From CALNZV01 sp942491115 (GTDB lineage Bacteria; Desulfobacterota; Desulfobacteria; Desulfobacterales; UBA5852): DNA of 64,000 nt. The stretch covers positions 186,001 through 250,000 of the forward strand of contig CALNZV010000008.1 in assembly GCA_942491115.1 (NCBI GenBank), read 5' to 3'. Position 1 is the first letter of the stretch. Every line of letters starts with the position of its first letter. A model generated the notes under the pieces. The model saw nothing but the letters and a program-made list of their open reading frames with translations, was not told the DNA's origin and did no database searches. Position numbers and translations under genes: made by a program. Shown one piece after another: positions 24,519 to 32,530 of this stretch.

Positions 24519-24847
24519 GGTCATCCCCCCCAATGGCATGCGGATCATCCTCAACGCAAAGCCCCATCTCCCTGATCCGAGAAATGGGGCTTTATGGCTC
24601 TACATAGTCTCCCTCCCTGCCGGAGTTTGAGCGGCAATGTATATTTTATGTGAGCAAGAGAGCAGAAACCGGGCCTATTGTCAATGAAGTCGATCCATAC
24701 GGTATGGAATCACCGCTTCGGAGAGCCCAATGGAATCCGGCCGTTAAATGAATCGACGGGCACCGGCACCCCATTTCTGGAGACTCAAGAAATTCCGGTA
24801 GAGACCGATAACCGTCTATTGGCCTTATTCACCAAAGGATTGCAGTC
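24519..24847. other. intergenic region with a strong hairpin
   Basis: A divergent gap of about 330 bases between the minus-strand STAS-like gene and the plus-strand FlgM-like gene. It contains the hairpin at 24558-24593 and the A+T-rich stretch ATGTATATTTTATGTGAGC near 24637, which may supply promoter elements on either strand. No further gene is seen. Confidence 0.5.
24558..24593. repeat. perfect 10-bp inverted repeat (hairpin)
   Basis: AAAGCCCCAT (24558-24567) and ATGGGGCTTT (24584-24593) are exact reverse complements separated by 16 bases. A stem of this quality with A and T flanks resembles an intrinsic terminator on either strand. It lies 40 bases upstream of the STAS-like start, so it may be a leader attenuator or a barrier between divergent units. 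Confidence 0.6.
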
Positions 24848-25219
24848 ATGGTCAGCCATATCGATACCTATGATGAACCGATGTCGACTCGGTCCCTATC
24901 GAATCCGGCGCCCCTCTCGACTCTGGGATCCGCCGGCGTCCGGAAGATCCCCGAGGCGCCACCCAGCCGGGATCGGGTATCCCTGTCGCCCGAAGGCCGA
25001 CGCATATCCGCCATCGCTTCGACCCGAACCGACACCCCCCTGGAGGTCAAGGCAAAGACCCACGACTCTTTCCCCGCACCCGCCGGCCGGAACCCGGTTC
25101 GGGAGGAATACCTTCCGGTGAGTCCAAGGACGGCGGCCCCCTCTCCTCCACGCTATTCGGAGCTATCACGGGATGAGGCCGGACCCATGGAAGGCCGCGT
25201 CATCGACATAACGGTTTGA
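24848..25219 (+). CDS. hypothetical protein with FlgM-like 'LSPEGRRIS' motif
   Basis: A 123-residue, proline- and arginine-rich, probably disordered protein. It contains DRVSLSPEGRRISAIAS, similar to the 'VxLSxEGK' motif seen in FlgM-type anti-sigma factors and many short deltaproteobacterial proteins. AAAGGA lies about 8 bases before ATG 24848. No signal peptide or membrane helix. An overlapping frame starting at 24678 has less protein-like content. Function unknown. Confidence 0.5.
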   Translation: MVSHIDTYDEPMSTRSLSNPAPLSTLGSAGVRKIPEAPPSRDRVSLSPEGRRISAIASTRTDTPLEVKAKTHDSFPAPAGRNPVREEYLPVSPRTAAPSPPRYSELSRDEAGPMEGRVIDITV

Positions 25220-25273
25220 CCCACCGGATGGCTCTCCCCACAGGCCATCGCGGCGTCACACCGTCTGCTGCCC

Positions 25274-25549
25274 TTATTCCTTTTCACACACCAGTCGGCG
25301 CTCGAGCTCTGCTTTGGCGTCCTCCAGTTCTTCCACCATCTGTCGAAGACGAAATTCCCGTGCTTCCACTTTGACCATCATCATTCCAAAAGATTCGGCC
25401 AGTTCGGATAAAAACCCCGGGTAGCGGCCCTTTTTAGAGAGTTCAAACAGCTGGTTCAAATCCTTCTGATCATAGTGACCGGAAGCGACGGTCTTGCAGC
25501 ATTGACTCAACATTTCAAATAAATCCAAATAGTAACGTTCGAAGTCCAT
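25274..25549 (-). CDS. small coiled-coil hypothetical protein
   Basis: About 91 residues from ATG 25549, chosen for GGAGG 7 bases upstream. It starts MDFERYYLDLFEMLSQCCK and ends in a charged helix, REFRLRQMVEELEDAKAELE, likely a coiled coil. No signal or membrane segment. I do not recognise a family; the composition suits a dimerising regulatory protein. Confidence 0.65.
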   Translation of the reverse strand: MDFERYYLDLFEMLSQCCKTVASGHYDQKDLNQLFELSKKGRYPGFLSELAESFGMMMVKVEAREFRLRQMVEELEDAKAELERRLVCEKE

Positions 25550-25826
25550 GAGTTGGCCTCCATGGTATTGCAAAAGGGTTATCCCCTGCGACTGTCGGTT
25601 TTCAAAGGTCCCCGGCAGATGCTAACGAGTGGAGGGCGTGCCGGCAAGGCAGCAGTCAAAATGACCCGGTGAACCAATCCCAAGCGTCTCGGCGGCCTCA
25701 ACCGGCAGAACAACCCCTTCAGTAACGCACATTCAAAGGGGATATGAGGCGGGCTCGCGGAATAAGGGCCGCCGATCCGAGGTCGTCCATGGGCGGATGG
25801 ACTTGCGGTTCATGACCGGACCAAGG

Positions 25827-26498
25827 TCAAACCACGTACATCCAAACGGTCAGGTAGTGGCAGATGCTGCCGCCCAATACGAACAGATGCCACACGCCGT
25901 GGAAATACCACACCCGCTTGTCAAGGGCATAGAAGGAGATTCCGGCCGTGTAACAGAGACCTCCCGCCAGCAGCCATGTGAGACCCGCCACGGGTAAGGC
26001 CTGCATCAGGGGCTTGACGGCCACGACGACCAGCCAACCCATCAGAAGGTAGAGCACAACGGGGATAATACGGCGGCTGTCTCCCCCTTTCCATTCCAGC
26101 AGCATGCCGATGACCGCCAGGCCCCACACCACGCCAAAGAGCGACCATCCCCATGCCCCCCGGAGCGTCACCAGGGTAAAAGGGGTGTAGGTGCCGGCGA
26201 TCAAGAGATAGATGGCAAGATGGTCGAACTCACGAAACCACCGTTTCCCCTTTCCGGTGAGGGTGTGGTAGAGGGCTGATGCGGTGTAGAGGGCAAGGAG
26301 GGAGGCGCCATAAATGGTGAAGCTAACGATTTTTATCGGGTCTTTTTCCTGAGCCGCCGCCGCCACCAAGACCACGAGGCCCAACAGAGCGGCAGTCGCC
26401 CCGACCATGTGGCTGATGCTGCTGAAGCGTTCAGCCTTCCTCAGATCGGTGCCGAAAAATTCCCGTTTCTTTGGCAGACCGCCATCACTCTGTATCAT
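25827..26498 (-). CDS. hemolysin III/YqfA-family membrane protein
   Basis: About 223 residues from ATG 26498 (26540 is an alternative start; neither has a strong ribosome site). Seven hydrophobic helices with the family marks SSISHMVGATAALLG, YTASALYHTL, FDHLAIYLLIAGTYTPF and FHGVWHLFVLGGSICHY. The conserved histidines in helices 1, 2 and 7 suggest a metal site as in PAQR proteins. Membrane-bound; physiological role unknown, and the hemolysin name is historical. Confidence 0.9.
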   Translation of the reverse strand: MIQSDGGLPKKREFFGTDLRKAERFSSISHMVGATAALLGLVVLVAAAAQEKDPIKIVSFTIYGASLLALYTASALYHTLTGKGKRWFREFDHLAIYLLIAGTYTPFTLVTLRGAWGWSLFGVVWGLAVIGMLLEWKGGDSRRIIPVVLYLLMGWLVVVAVKPLMQALPVAGLTWLLAGGLCYTAGISFYALDKRVWYFHGVWHLFVLGGSICHYLTVWMYVV

Positions 26499-26780
26499 TG
26501 AAAAACTCGATCGAATGGTTTCGGGTAAAGGACATCGCACACATATGGTAAGGATGGATTCCTAGAAAAAAAGACGGGTGGGTCGACCGGTTGGGCCGGG
26601 TGTCTAAAGAACGCGGTTCTCCGGCTGGCTTCCACCGGCAGAGACCGCAATGGATCCCGGCGTCCCCGCGGGTAAAGTGTTGCATCGGGACCGAGGCCAT
26701 GGTTAATTCCATCGACCTCAGGGGTTGCCGACGCCCGAAAGGCACCTCCCGTATCGCTGAACCCAACCGAAAGGAACCCA

Positions 26781-27437
26781 GTGGACACCCCGATCGATCA
26801 CTTCTGGACGCTAAAGCTCGAGGCCTGCAAAACGGCACTGGAAAACAACCGGTTCCGGGCGTTTGTTGCGGACACACCGTCCCGGGCCCGGACTATCGTA
26901 GAGGAAACCCTGCTGCCGAAATGGGATGTGGGAACCGCTTCCTGGGGGGATTCGATGACCCTCGAAGCCACCGGTATTCTGGAAATGCTTGCGAACCGAC
27001 CGGACATCGATCTCATCCGGACTTTTGAAACCGGGGTCTCCGGAGACACCATTTTCGAGCGGCGACGGCAGGCCCTGCTGGCGGATCTGTTTTTCTCCGG
27101 ATCGAATGCGGTGACGGAGAATGGGCAATTGGTCAACCTGGACATGGTGGGCAACCGGGTCGGTGGGATCACTTTTGGGCCCAGGCAGGTGGTGCTCTTA
27201 GTGGGGCGAAATAAAATTGTTCCTGATCTGGAGAGCGCAATTCAGCGAATCAAGAGCCAGGCGGCCCCGGCCAACGCCCTTCGCCACGACACCCTCCGAA
27301 CGCCCTGCCGGAAAACCGCCCTGTGCATGGACTGCAAAAGCCCGGACCGTATCTGCAACACCTGGGTCATCACGGAAAAATCCTTTCCAGAAGGCCGGAT
27401 TACGGTCATTTTGATCAACCAAGACCTGGGGTTATGA
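26781..27437 (+). CDS. LUD-domain protein (LutC/DUF162-like)
   Basis: A 218-residue protein from GTG 26781 with AAGGA upstream. It contains WGDSMTLEATGILEML, FFSGSNAVTENGQLVNLDMVGNRVGG and VLLVGRNKIVPDLESAIQRIK, then a C-terminal cysteine group (TPCRKTALCMDCKSPDRICN). These are the marks of the stand-alone LUD family, distantly related to the lactate-utilisation proteins LutB and LutC. No lutAB genes are nearby, so a lactate role is not supported. Confidence 0.88.
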   Translation: MDTPIDHFWTLKLEACKTALENNRFRAFVADTPSRARTIVEETLLPKWDVGTASWGDSMTLEATGILEMLANRPDIDLIRTFETGVSGDTIFERRRQALLADLFFSGSNAVTENGQLVNLDMVGNRVGGITFGPRQVVLLVGRNKIVPDLESAIQRIKSQAAPANALRHDTLRTPCRKTALCMDCKSPDRICNTWVITEKSFPEGRITVILINQDLGL

Positions 27438-27510
27438 CCGTCGTCACCGAGCGATGATCAGCTGATCAAGAGAGGACCCTTGTGGGCTCCGTGTAGGGTG
27501 GGGCTCACCC

Positions 27511-28251
27511 TCACGGTGTTCGGATGGCAGGTGCCGGACGGGAAGGCGCCGTGAACCGGCGCATGGCCGGCAGTGAACCGGGGACGGTCGACCTCTCCGC
27601 CGCTTTGTTGATGGATACGGACGCACCGACCGTCACGGTGTCCCTGACGAACAGCGCACCGGCAACCGATATCGCCACCACTATAACGGAAACCGCCATA
27701 ACGAATCGGGCGGAGGGACGCCGGCGCCTCAACCGGTCGACAGGGCATGGGGGCAGCCGGAAGACGTCATCGCCCGGGGCACCGCCAGCGGGTGACATGC
27801 CCCCCAATAGGGGCAGGACGGCCGTCATCTTCGGCTGTATCAACGCCCTCGTTTCTTCCGGAGTCAACTCGAGGACCGGATCTGGCTCTCGAACTCCCAA
27901 AATGAGGATTTTCCCCGGGTCGACATGGGGATGGTCGGCCATGATCTGATTTCTGATCCACGCCTCGATCACCAGAACTGCGTCGCTGTTGCGGTTGATC
28001 CCGGAAGAGACCGGAACCTTGGAATCCGGAGCCATCCCTGCCGAGACCGCCCGGATCCCATCGATCGAATTGAGAATCCGAGCCGCTGAATGGCACAGGG
28101 CATCGGGGGTATCTTTTTCCCCCACGACACAAACAGTTATGTCCCTGGATATCACCGTTCTTCTCTGGGGTGCTGACATTGGATGTCGGGAGTTTGTTAG
28201 AGGGGCCACCAAGTTGGGTGACACCGTCTTGTCGGTTCGGTCCGAAACCAT
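27511..28251 (-). CDS. degenerate low-MW tyrosine-phosphatase-like protein with membrane helix
   Basis: Up to 246 residues; the start is uncertain (28251 or 28179). The middle reads like the small COG4551-type phosphatase fold: SAGMAPDSKVPVSSGINRNSDAVLVIEAW...HPHVDPGKILILGVREPD. The P-loop that should read CxxNxxRS is replaced by CVVGEKDTPDALCHSA, so phosphatase activity is unlikely. A lysine/arginine-rich linker and a membrane helix (FVMAVSVIVVAISVAGALF) follow, an odd fusion, then a short outer tail. It could also be a decaying gene. Confidence 0.4.
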   Translation of the reverse strand: MVSDRTDKTVSPNLVAPLTNSRHPMSAPQRRTVISRDITVCVVGEKDTPDALCHSAARILNSIDGIRAVSAGMAPDSKVPVSSGINRNSDAVLVIEAWIRNQIMADHPHVDPGKILILGVREPDPVLELTPEETRALIQPKMTAVLPLLGGMSPAGGAPGDDVFRLPPCPVDRLRRRRPSARFVMAVSVIVVAISVAGALFVRDTVTVGASVSINKAAERSTVPGSLPAMRRFTAPSRPAPAIRTP

Positions 28252-28269
28252 CGTTTCAGGTAAATCCTG

Positions 28270-28839
28270 TCAATGGGTGGTATCGTTCACCACCTTTTGG
28301 ATGACCCGGTCGCCTTCACAGATCATCTGATGGACCTCGGTATCGGAGAGAACGCTGAAAAAAATGGGATTCCACTTCGCATCGAATAGCTTTTGAACAA
28401 ACCGGTAGGCACCTTCCGTCACCTTTTCGCGGGCGATGGTAACGATTTCCTTTGACTCGAAGGTCTCCCGGCAGAGGCTCACCTCCTGATGCCGATCGGT
28501 ATCGGACGGAAACGACCAGCACCAGCCAGCCACCTCGACAAAGAGACACTCCTGCTCCAACTCCCTGGTGAACCCCACAAGCTCTTCATCTGAAAAGGGA
28601 TTCTGACCCACCGTCTCGATAACCACTACGTTCTCGAGAACGAGGGTTCTGGTGTTCGACCAATAGCCCCCCTTGCACCCTTCATATCGGGTAAATCCTC
28701 CGTTGACAGCTGTGGATCGGCCTTCGATGGCTTTGATATAACGGTTACGCTTGAATTCAGGCAGCGGATTGCCTTTGGTATTCAGGGACGGAACGATAAA
28801 TTTGAAGGTCGCATTTGCAGTGGAGGAATGAGCGGTCAC
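28270..28839 (-). CDS. hypothetical protein (189 aa)
   Basis: GTG 28839 is chosen because GGAG lies 7 bases upstream; an earlier ATG at 28908 has no ribosome site. The protein starts with TAHSSTANATFKFIVPSLN and has a soluble mixed alpha-beta composition with segments KGGYWSNTRTLVLENVVVIETV and YRFVQKLFDAKWNPIFF. No signal peptide, membrane helix or recognised motif. Its minus-strand neighbour starts 18 bases beyond its stop, so the two may be cotranscribed. Confidence 0.65.
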   Translation of the reverse strand: MTAHSSTANATFKFIVPSLNTKGNPLPEFKRNRYIKAIEGRSTAVNGGFTRYEGCKGGYWSNTRTLVLENVVVIETVGQNPFSDEELVGFTRELEQECLFVEVAGWCWSFPSDTDRHQEVSLCRETFESKEIVTIAREKVTEGAYRFVQKLFDAKWNPIFFSVLSDTEVHQMICEGDRVIQKVVNDTTH

Positions 28840-29167
28840 AGATGATCTCCAGTTAGAATCGTTAGGCGATTTCTCGAATGAGGAAGGAGCCGACCAACGT
28901 ATCATCACAGATTATCGGCATCTGCCAACCAAAGGTTGAGCAGTGACGGAAACCACCGATTCGGCCATCGGAAGGAAACGACTCGGCCCGCAACGGGTCT
29001 GTTCGACCGCCCCGTGTAACGGTCGAGATTGACCCCCTGCAATGCGGACTGAATCGAATTGAAGACGTGGCTTTACCCTCATGAACCGTTACCCGATACG
29101 ACCCCTGAAGGCTGCAAAACCTGGGGCCGTCGGCGTAGGAGGACCCATTGGCGCCGCTCCGGCGATC
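28840..29167. other. 328-base gap, nothing recognised
   Basis: It lies between the hypothetical gene and the 3' end of the broken superoxide dismutase. No frame with a ribosome site and protein-like composition is seen on either strand, and no clear hairpin or operator. Confidence 0.4.
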
Positions 29168-29771
29168 TCAGGACAAAGCGGCCTTTAACGCCCCATTCAC
29201 CGGTTCCCAGTTGATCATCTCGAAAAACGCCTCGATGTCATCAGGGCGACGATTCTGATATTTCAGGTAGCAGGCATGTTCCCACACGTCCAGCCCAAGG
29301 ATGGGTGTTTTACCCTGGCTGATGGGGCTGTCTTGGTAGGGAGTGGTCATTATACCCAGAGGACCGTCGTCCACCGTCAGCCAGGTCCATCAGCTTCCGA
29401 AAAGCAAGGCCGCCTCATTTGAGAATTCAGACTTGAATGGATCATAACCCCCGAATCGTTCGGTGATGGCCCGGGCCACATCGCCGTCAAAGGAAACCTT
29501 TCTTTGGGAGATTTCAGAAAAGGGCGTTGTTGGCATACCCTCCGCCATGATTTCAAACGACCGTATGAATGGCCTCCGGCACGGCATCGAGATGGCGGAC
29601 GAGTTTCTTGACCCTTTTGGACTGGAGATCCTCAAGGTTATTCAAGGCAGCGTTCAGCTTCTCGGTGGAGGTTTGATGGTGTTTGGAATGGTGGATTTCC
29701 ATCGTTTGGGCGTCGCTGTAAGGTTCCGGGGCGTCAAGGTCCTCAAAAAGTGGATATAGCTGCTGGGTCAA
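29168..29771 (-). pseudogene. sodB: superoxide dismutase (Fe/Mn) pseudogene
   Basis: Three pieces of an Fe/Mn superoxide dismutase lie in order on the minus strand. The N-terminal piece is in one frame (YSDAQTMEIHHSKHHQTS, with the first metal histidine). The middle is in another (DVARAITERFGGYDPFKSEF, then EAALLFGS). The end continues (WTWLTVDDG, then LGLDVWEHACYLKYQNRR, with the last metal Asp and His). There is a frameshift between about 29553 and 29635, where the NHxFFW metal-ligand segment is lost, and an in-frame TGA at 29390-29392 where glycine is expected. The usual active-site tyrosines are also changed. AGAGGAG precedes a TTG start at 29771. Confidence 0.85.
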
Positions 29772-30079
29772 TGAGTGGGTCTCCTCTATACCAAGAGCCT
29801 CGGAAAAGCCGCCTTTTTTTACCCCCAGTAGCCATGGTGGCGGATTCGGCAGCCGGCAAAGCCGGCAGCCCCGCTCATACCCGATCGATTTGTTGTGGAA
29901 CGCCCTACTGACCGGACGGCCAGGATGGGTATCCCCGCACCGAGGTCAAGGCGGCAGCCTTGCACCTGGCGCAATCCGCCAAGCCGTGTTATTTTACCCC
30001 AATTGGCGATTTCGCTGATTAAAGAGGATAAGACCAACAACCCGAATCAGGTTGCCATTGCCACCGCCATTGCCGATCA
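29772..30079. other. 308-base gap before the PAS/sigma-54 activator
   Basis: A divergent gap between the sodB remnant and the activator at 30080. No gene, terminator or sigma-54 promoter match was found. An A+T-rich segment around 29985-30025 could carry the activator's promoter. Confidence 0.4.
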
Positions 30080-31456
30080 ATGACCATCATATCTAATAAA
30101 CCAGCGCTTCCCGCCCCGACGGTATCCATCCTGGAGAGTATTTCTGACGGGGTGTTTACCGTGGATCTCAATTGGCGGATCACCTCCTTCAACAGGGCGG
30201 CTGAGGAAATCACGGGAATTCCAAGGTCAGAGGCCATCGGCAGACACTGCTCGGATGTGTTCCGCTCCAGCATGTGCGAAGCCGAATGCGCCCTCAACGC
30301 CACCCTGAAAACGGGAAGACCCGTCATTGGACAGTCAGGCTATATCATCGACGCGAGGGGGCGGCGCATTCCCATCAGCGTGTCCACCGCAGTGCTGAAG
30401 GATTCGGACGGCAACGTGATCGGTGGTGCGGAAACCTTCCGGGACCTGAGTGAAATCGAAACCCTTCGACAGGAGTTGGAAGGCCGGTTTCTATTGGGAG
30501 ACCTCGTCAGCAGAAGCCCTGCCATGGAAAAGCTCTTCGATGTCATCCCCGCAGCAGCCGAAAGCCCCAGCACCGTACTCCTCTTAGGGGAAACCGGAAC
30601 CGGAAAGGAACTCATGGCCCGCACGGTCCATGCCTTGAGCCCTCGAAGCGGAGGGCCCTTCGTGGCCGTCAATTGCGGGGCCCTGCCAGACCCACTTCTG
30701 GAGTCCGAGCTTTTCGGGTACCGTAAGGGCGCCTTCACCGGCGCCGTAACGGACAAGCCTGGACGGTTTCGGATGGCAAGGAACGGCACCCTCTTCCTTG
30801 ATGAGATCGGAGAAATCAGCCCGGCCCTTCAGGTACGCCTGCTGCGGGTGCTTCAGGACCGTACCTACGATCCCTTGGGGGCCACCGGATCGGAAACCAC
30901 CAACGCCCGATTCATTTTTGCCACCAACCGGAACCTGTCCGAAGCGGTTCAGGAAGGCCGATTTCGTGAGGATCTCTATTACCGTGTGAATATCTTCCAG
31001 GTAGAGCTGCCCCCCCTGCGCCGCCGAAAGGAGGACATCCCCCTTCTCGTGGATCAGTTCGTCGACCGGTTCAACCGCCTCCAGCGCAAAGCCATCGCCG
31101 GCATCAGCGGCGAAGCCCTCTCTCTTCTGATGGCCCACGACTGGCCGGGCAATGTCCGTGAGCTGGAAAACACCATCGAACGGGCATTTATCCTGTGCCG
31201 GAAGGGACGGATCCGTATCGAGCACCTACCAGAGGAACTCACCGCCCGATCCATCGGAAACGAGCCCGCCCCGTCCATCAAGGCCGCCAAGGACATGCTG
31301 GAAATCCAGGCCATCCGGAACGCTTTGCACCGCAACGGCTATCATCGACTGGCCGCGGCCAGGGAACTGGGCATCCACAAGAGCACCCTCTTTCGAAAAA
31401 TCAAAAAACTGGGCATTTCCCTACCGGATCAGGACGGTCGGTCCACCCCCTCATAA
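30080..31456 (+). CDS. PAS-domain sigma-54-dependent transcriptional activator
   Basis: A 458-residue enhancer-binding protein. An N-terminal PAS domain (about 15-125) carries an unusual cysteine group C57, C66 and C70 (HCSDVFRSSMCEAEC), which could hold an iron-sulfur cluster or act as a redox switch. The AAA+ domain has Walker A GETGTGKE at 170-177 and a canonical GAFTGA at 217-222. A Fis helix-turn-helix ends the protein (HRLAAARELGIHKSTLFRKIKKLG). No receiver domain, so the signal is sensed directly. A sigma-54 promoter with a dyad upstream site follows immediately (31469-31609), so the downstream NifX-like operon is its probable target. Confidence 0.93.
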   Translation: MTIISNKPALPAPTVSILESISDGVFTVDLNWRITSFNRAAEEITGIPRSEAIGRHCSDVFRSSMCEAECALNATLKTGRPVIGQSGYIIDARGRRIPISVSTAVLKDSDGNVIGGAETFRDLSEIETLRQELEGRFLLGDLVSRSPAMEKLFDVIPAAAESPSTVLLLGETGTGKELMARTVHALSPRSGGPFVAVNCGALPDPLLESELFGYRKGAFTGAVTDKPGRFRMARNGTLFLDEIGEISPALQVRLLRVLQDRTYDPLGATGSETTNARFIFATNRNLSEAVQEGRFREDLYYRVNIFQVELPPLRRRKEDIPLLVDQFVDRFNRLQRKAIAGISGEALSLLMAHDWPGNVRELENTIERAFILCRKGRIRIEHLPEELTARSIGNEPAPSIKAAKDMLEIQAIRNALHRNGYHRLAAARELGIHKSTLFRKIKKLGISLPDQDGRSTPS

Positions 31457-31468
31457 AAGGCGCACAAT

Positions 31469-31496
31469 TGCGACCCTTAAACCACACATAGTCGCA
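31469..31496. promoter_or_regulatory. dyad enhancer site TGCGAC-N16-GTCGCA
   Basis: A perfect inverted repeat, TGCGAC (31469-31474) and GTCGCA (31491-31496), about 100-125 bases upstream of the sigma-54 promoter at 31594. A further half-site, CGCA at 31461-31464, adjoins it. Between here and the promoter the DNA is very A+T rich (31525-31580), as expected for bending. Likely bound by the Fis domain of the activator just upstream. Confidence 0.6.
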
Positions 31497-31593
31497 TAAA
31501 AAATACTCTGCAACCCACCCTCGATCGTTTATACCCTTATATTTTATAAATATTTTTAGATATTTATAATTAAATGTCAAGAACTCAGGCTTT

Positions 31594-31609
31594 TGGCATG
31601 CTCCCTGCT
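31594..31609 (+). promoter_or_regulatory. sigma-54 promoter of the NifX-like operon
   Basis: TGGCATGCTCCCTGCT has the sigma-54 pattern with GG and GC 10 bases apart (consensus TGGCACG-N4-TTGCW; the first T of TTGC is C). Transcription should start near 31620, just before the GGAAGGAG ribosome site (31622-31629), giving a leader of only about 19 bases. Confidence 0.78.
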
Positions 31610-31638
31610 TTTTTTCCTTCACCGGAAGGAGCCGCCCC

Positions 31639-32112
31639 ATGACGATCATTGCCCTCGCCAGCTGGAAGAATCGAATCGCCCCGGTTTTCGATGTGGCCCG
31701 CAGATTGCGCATCGTGGAATCCGATTCGGGACGAATTCTCCGGCAGTCCGAGGAGTCCCTGCCGGGGTACGCACCGGCGGCCAACGTACATCACCTAGCC
31801 GGATTGGGGGTGGACACGCTGATTTGCGGGGCCATTTCCACTCAGCTCGAAGCAATGGCCGAGGCATATGGCATCCGCGTTGTCTCCTTTGTCGCCGGCG
31901 AGTTGGAAGAAGTGACCCGGGCCTGGCTCAATGGCACCATTGGGGAATCGACATTTGCCATGCCCGGATGCGGTAACGGCCGCGGTCGACACGGTGATGG
32001 CAGGCGGCGGAAGAGAGCTCGGTCTTCGGGCGGGTCGGGAATGAGTAAAGGACTATCGGCGCATAAAATGAACGCCGTGTTCGATCAGGAGCCACCGAAA
32101 GGAGGGCAGTGA
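31639..32112 (+). CDS. NifX/NifB-type dinitrogenase iron-molybdenum cofactor domain protein
   Basis: A 157-residue protein. Residues 1-~105 are the NifX-like domain (MTIIALASWKNRIAPVFDVARRLRIVE, then GVDTLICGAIS). The C-terminal tail is glycine- and arginine-rich (MPGCGNGRGRHGDGRRRKRAR). In sulfate reducers and archaea such proteins occur outside nitrogen-fixation clusters with DUF5320 proteins and are thought to handle metal clusters. GGAAGGAG precedes the ATG. The last bases overlap the DUF5320 gene, so the two are coupled. Confidence 0.88.
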   Translation: MTIIALASWKNRIAPVFDVARRLRIVESDSGRILRQSEESLPGYAPAANVHHLAGLGVDTLICGAISTQLEAMAEAYGIRVVSFVAGELEEVTRAWLNGTIGESTFAMPGCGNGRGRHGDGRRRKRARSSGGSGMSKGLSAHKMNAVFDQEPPKGGQ

Positions 32113-32435
32113 TGCCAGGAAGAGACCAGACCGGACCCACGGGAACAGGTCCGATGACGGGCCGGGGAGCCGGCCGATGCGGAAACGGCAACCGGAGGAG
32201 CCCATGGCAAGGAGGATGCGGCCGGGGATTGGGAAGGAGAGGCCGCCGGATCTCGAAAGGGCGCGATGGGTGGAACCGGCCGGGTATCTCACCAGGGATC
32301 GGGAAGCCCCCGAAGGAAGGGCCGATACCGATACCCGATGTTGAAAGGCATCAGCTTGAATCGGAGGCCGATGCCCTTCAGGTCCGCATGGATGACAGTC
32401 AACGACGGCCGTCCGAGCGCACCGATCTCCCATGA
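32112..32435 (+). CDS. DUF5320-like glycine-rich small protein
   Basis: A 107-residue protein starting at ATG 32112 (GGAGGG 5 bases upstream). The N-terminus MPGRDQTGPTGTGPMTGRGAG is the DUF5320 hallmark. A basic glycine-rich stretch and a helix (DVERHQLESEADALQVRM) follow, as in other members. The stop of the NifX-like gene overlaps its start. It is probably a partner of that protein in metal-cluster handling; the biochemical role is unknown. Confidence 0.85.
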   Translation: MPGRDQTGPTGTGPMTGRGAGRCGNGNRRSPWQGGCGRGLGRRGRRISKGRDGWNRPGISPGIGKPPKEGPIPIPDVERHQLESEADALQVRMDDSQRRPSERTDLP

Positions 32436-32530
32436 GGTGTCATCCGATCCCTCAACCGAAACCCGGGGCCGGGTTGCCCGGTGGGACACATCCCGCCCGG
32501 CAGCCCGGTCCCCATAAAGGACCCCTTACA

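Noticed and set aside
30080..32435. Nitrogen-fixation locus
   Set aside because: A NifX-like domain is present, but no nifHDK, nifB or nifEN is in the window and DUF5320 partners are typical of non-fixing organisms.
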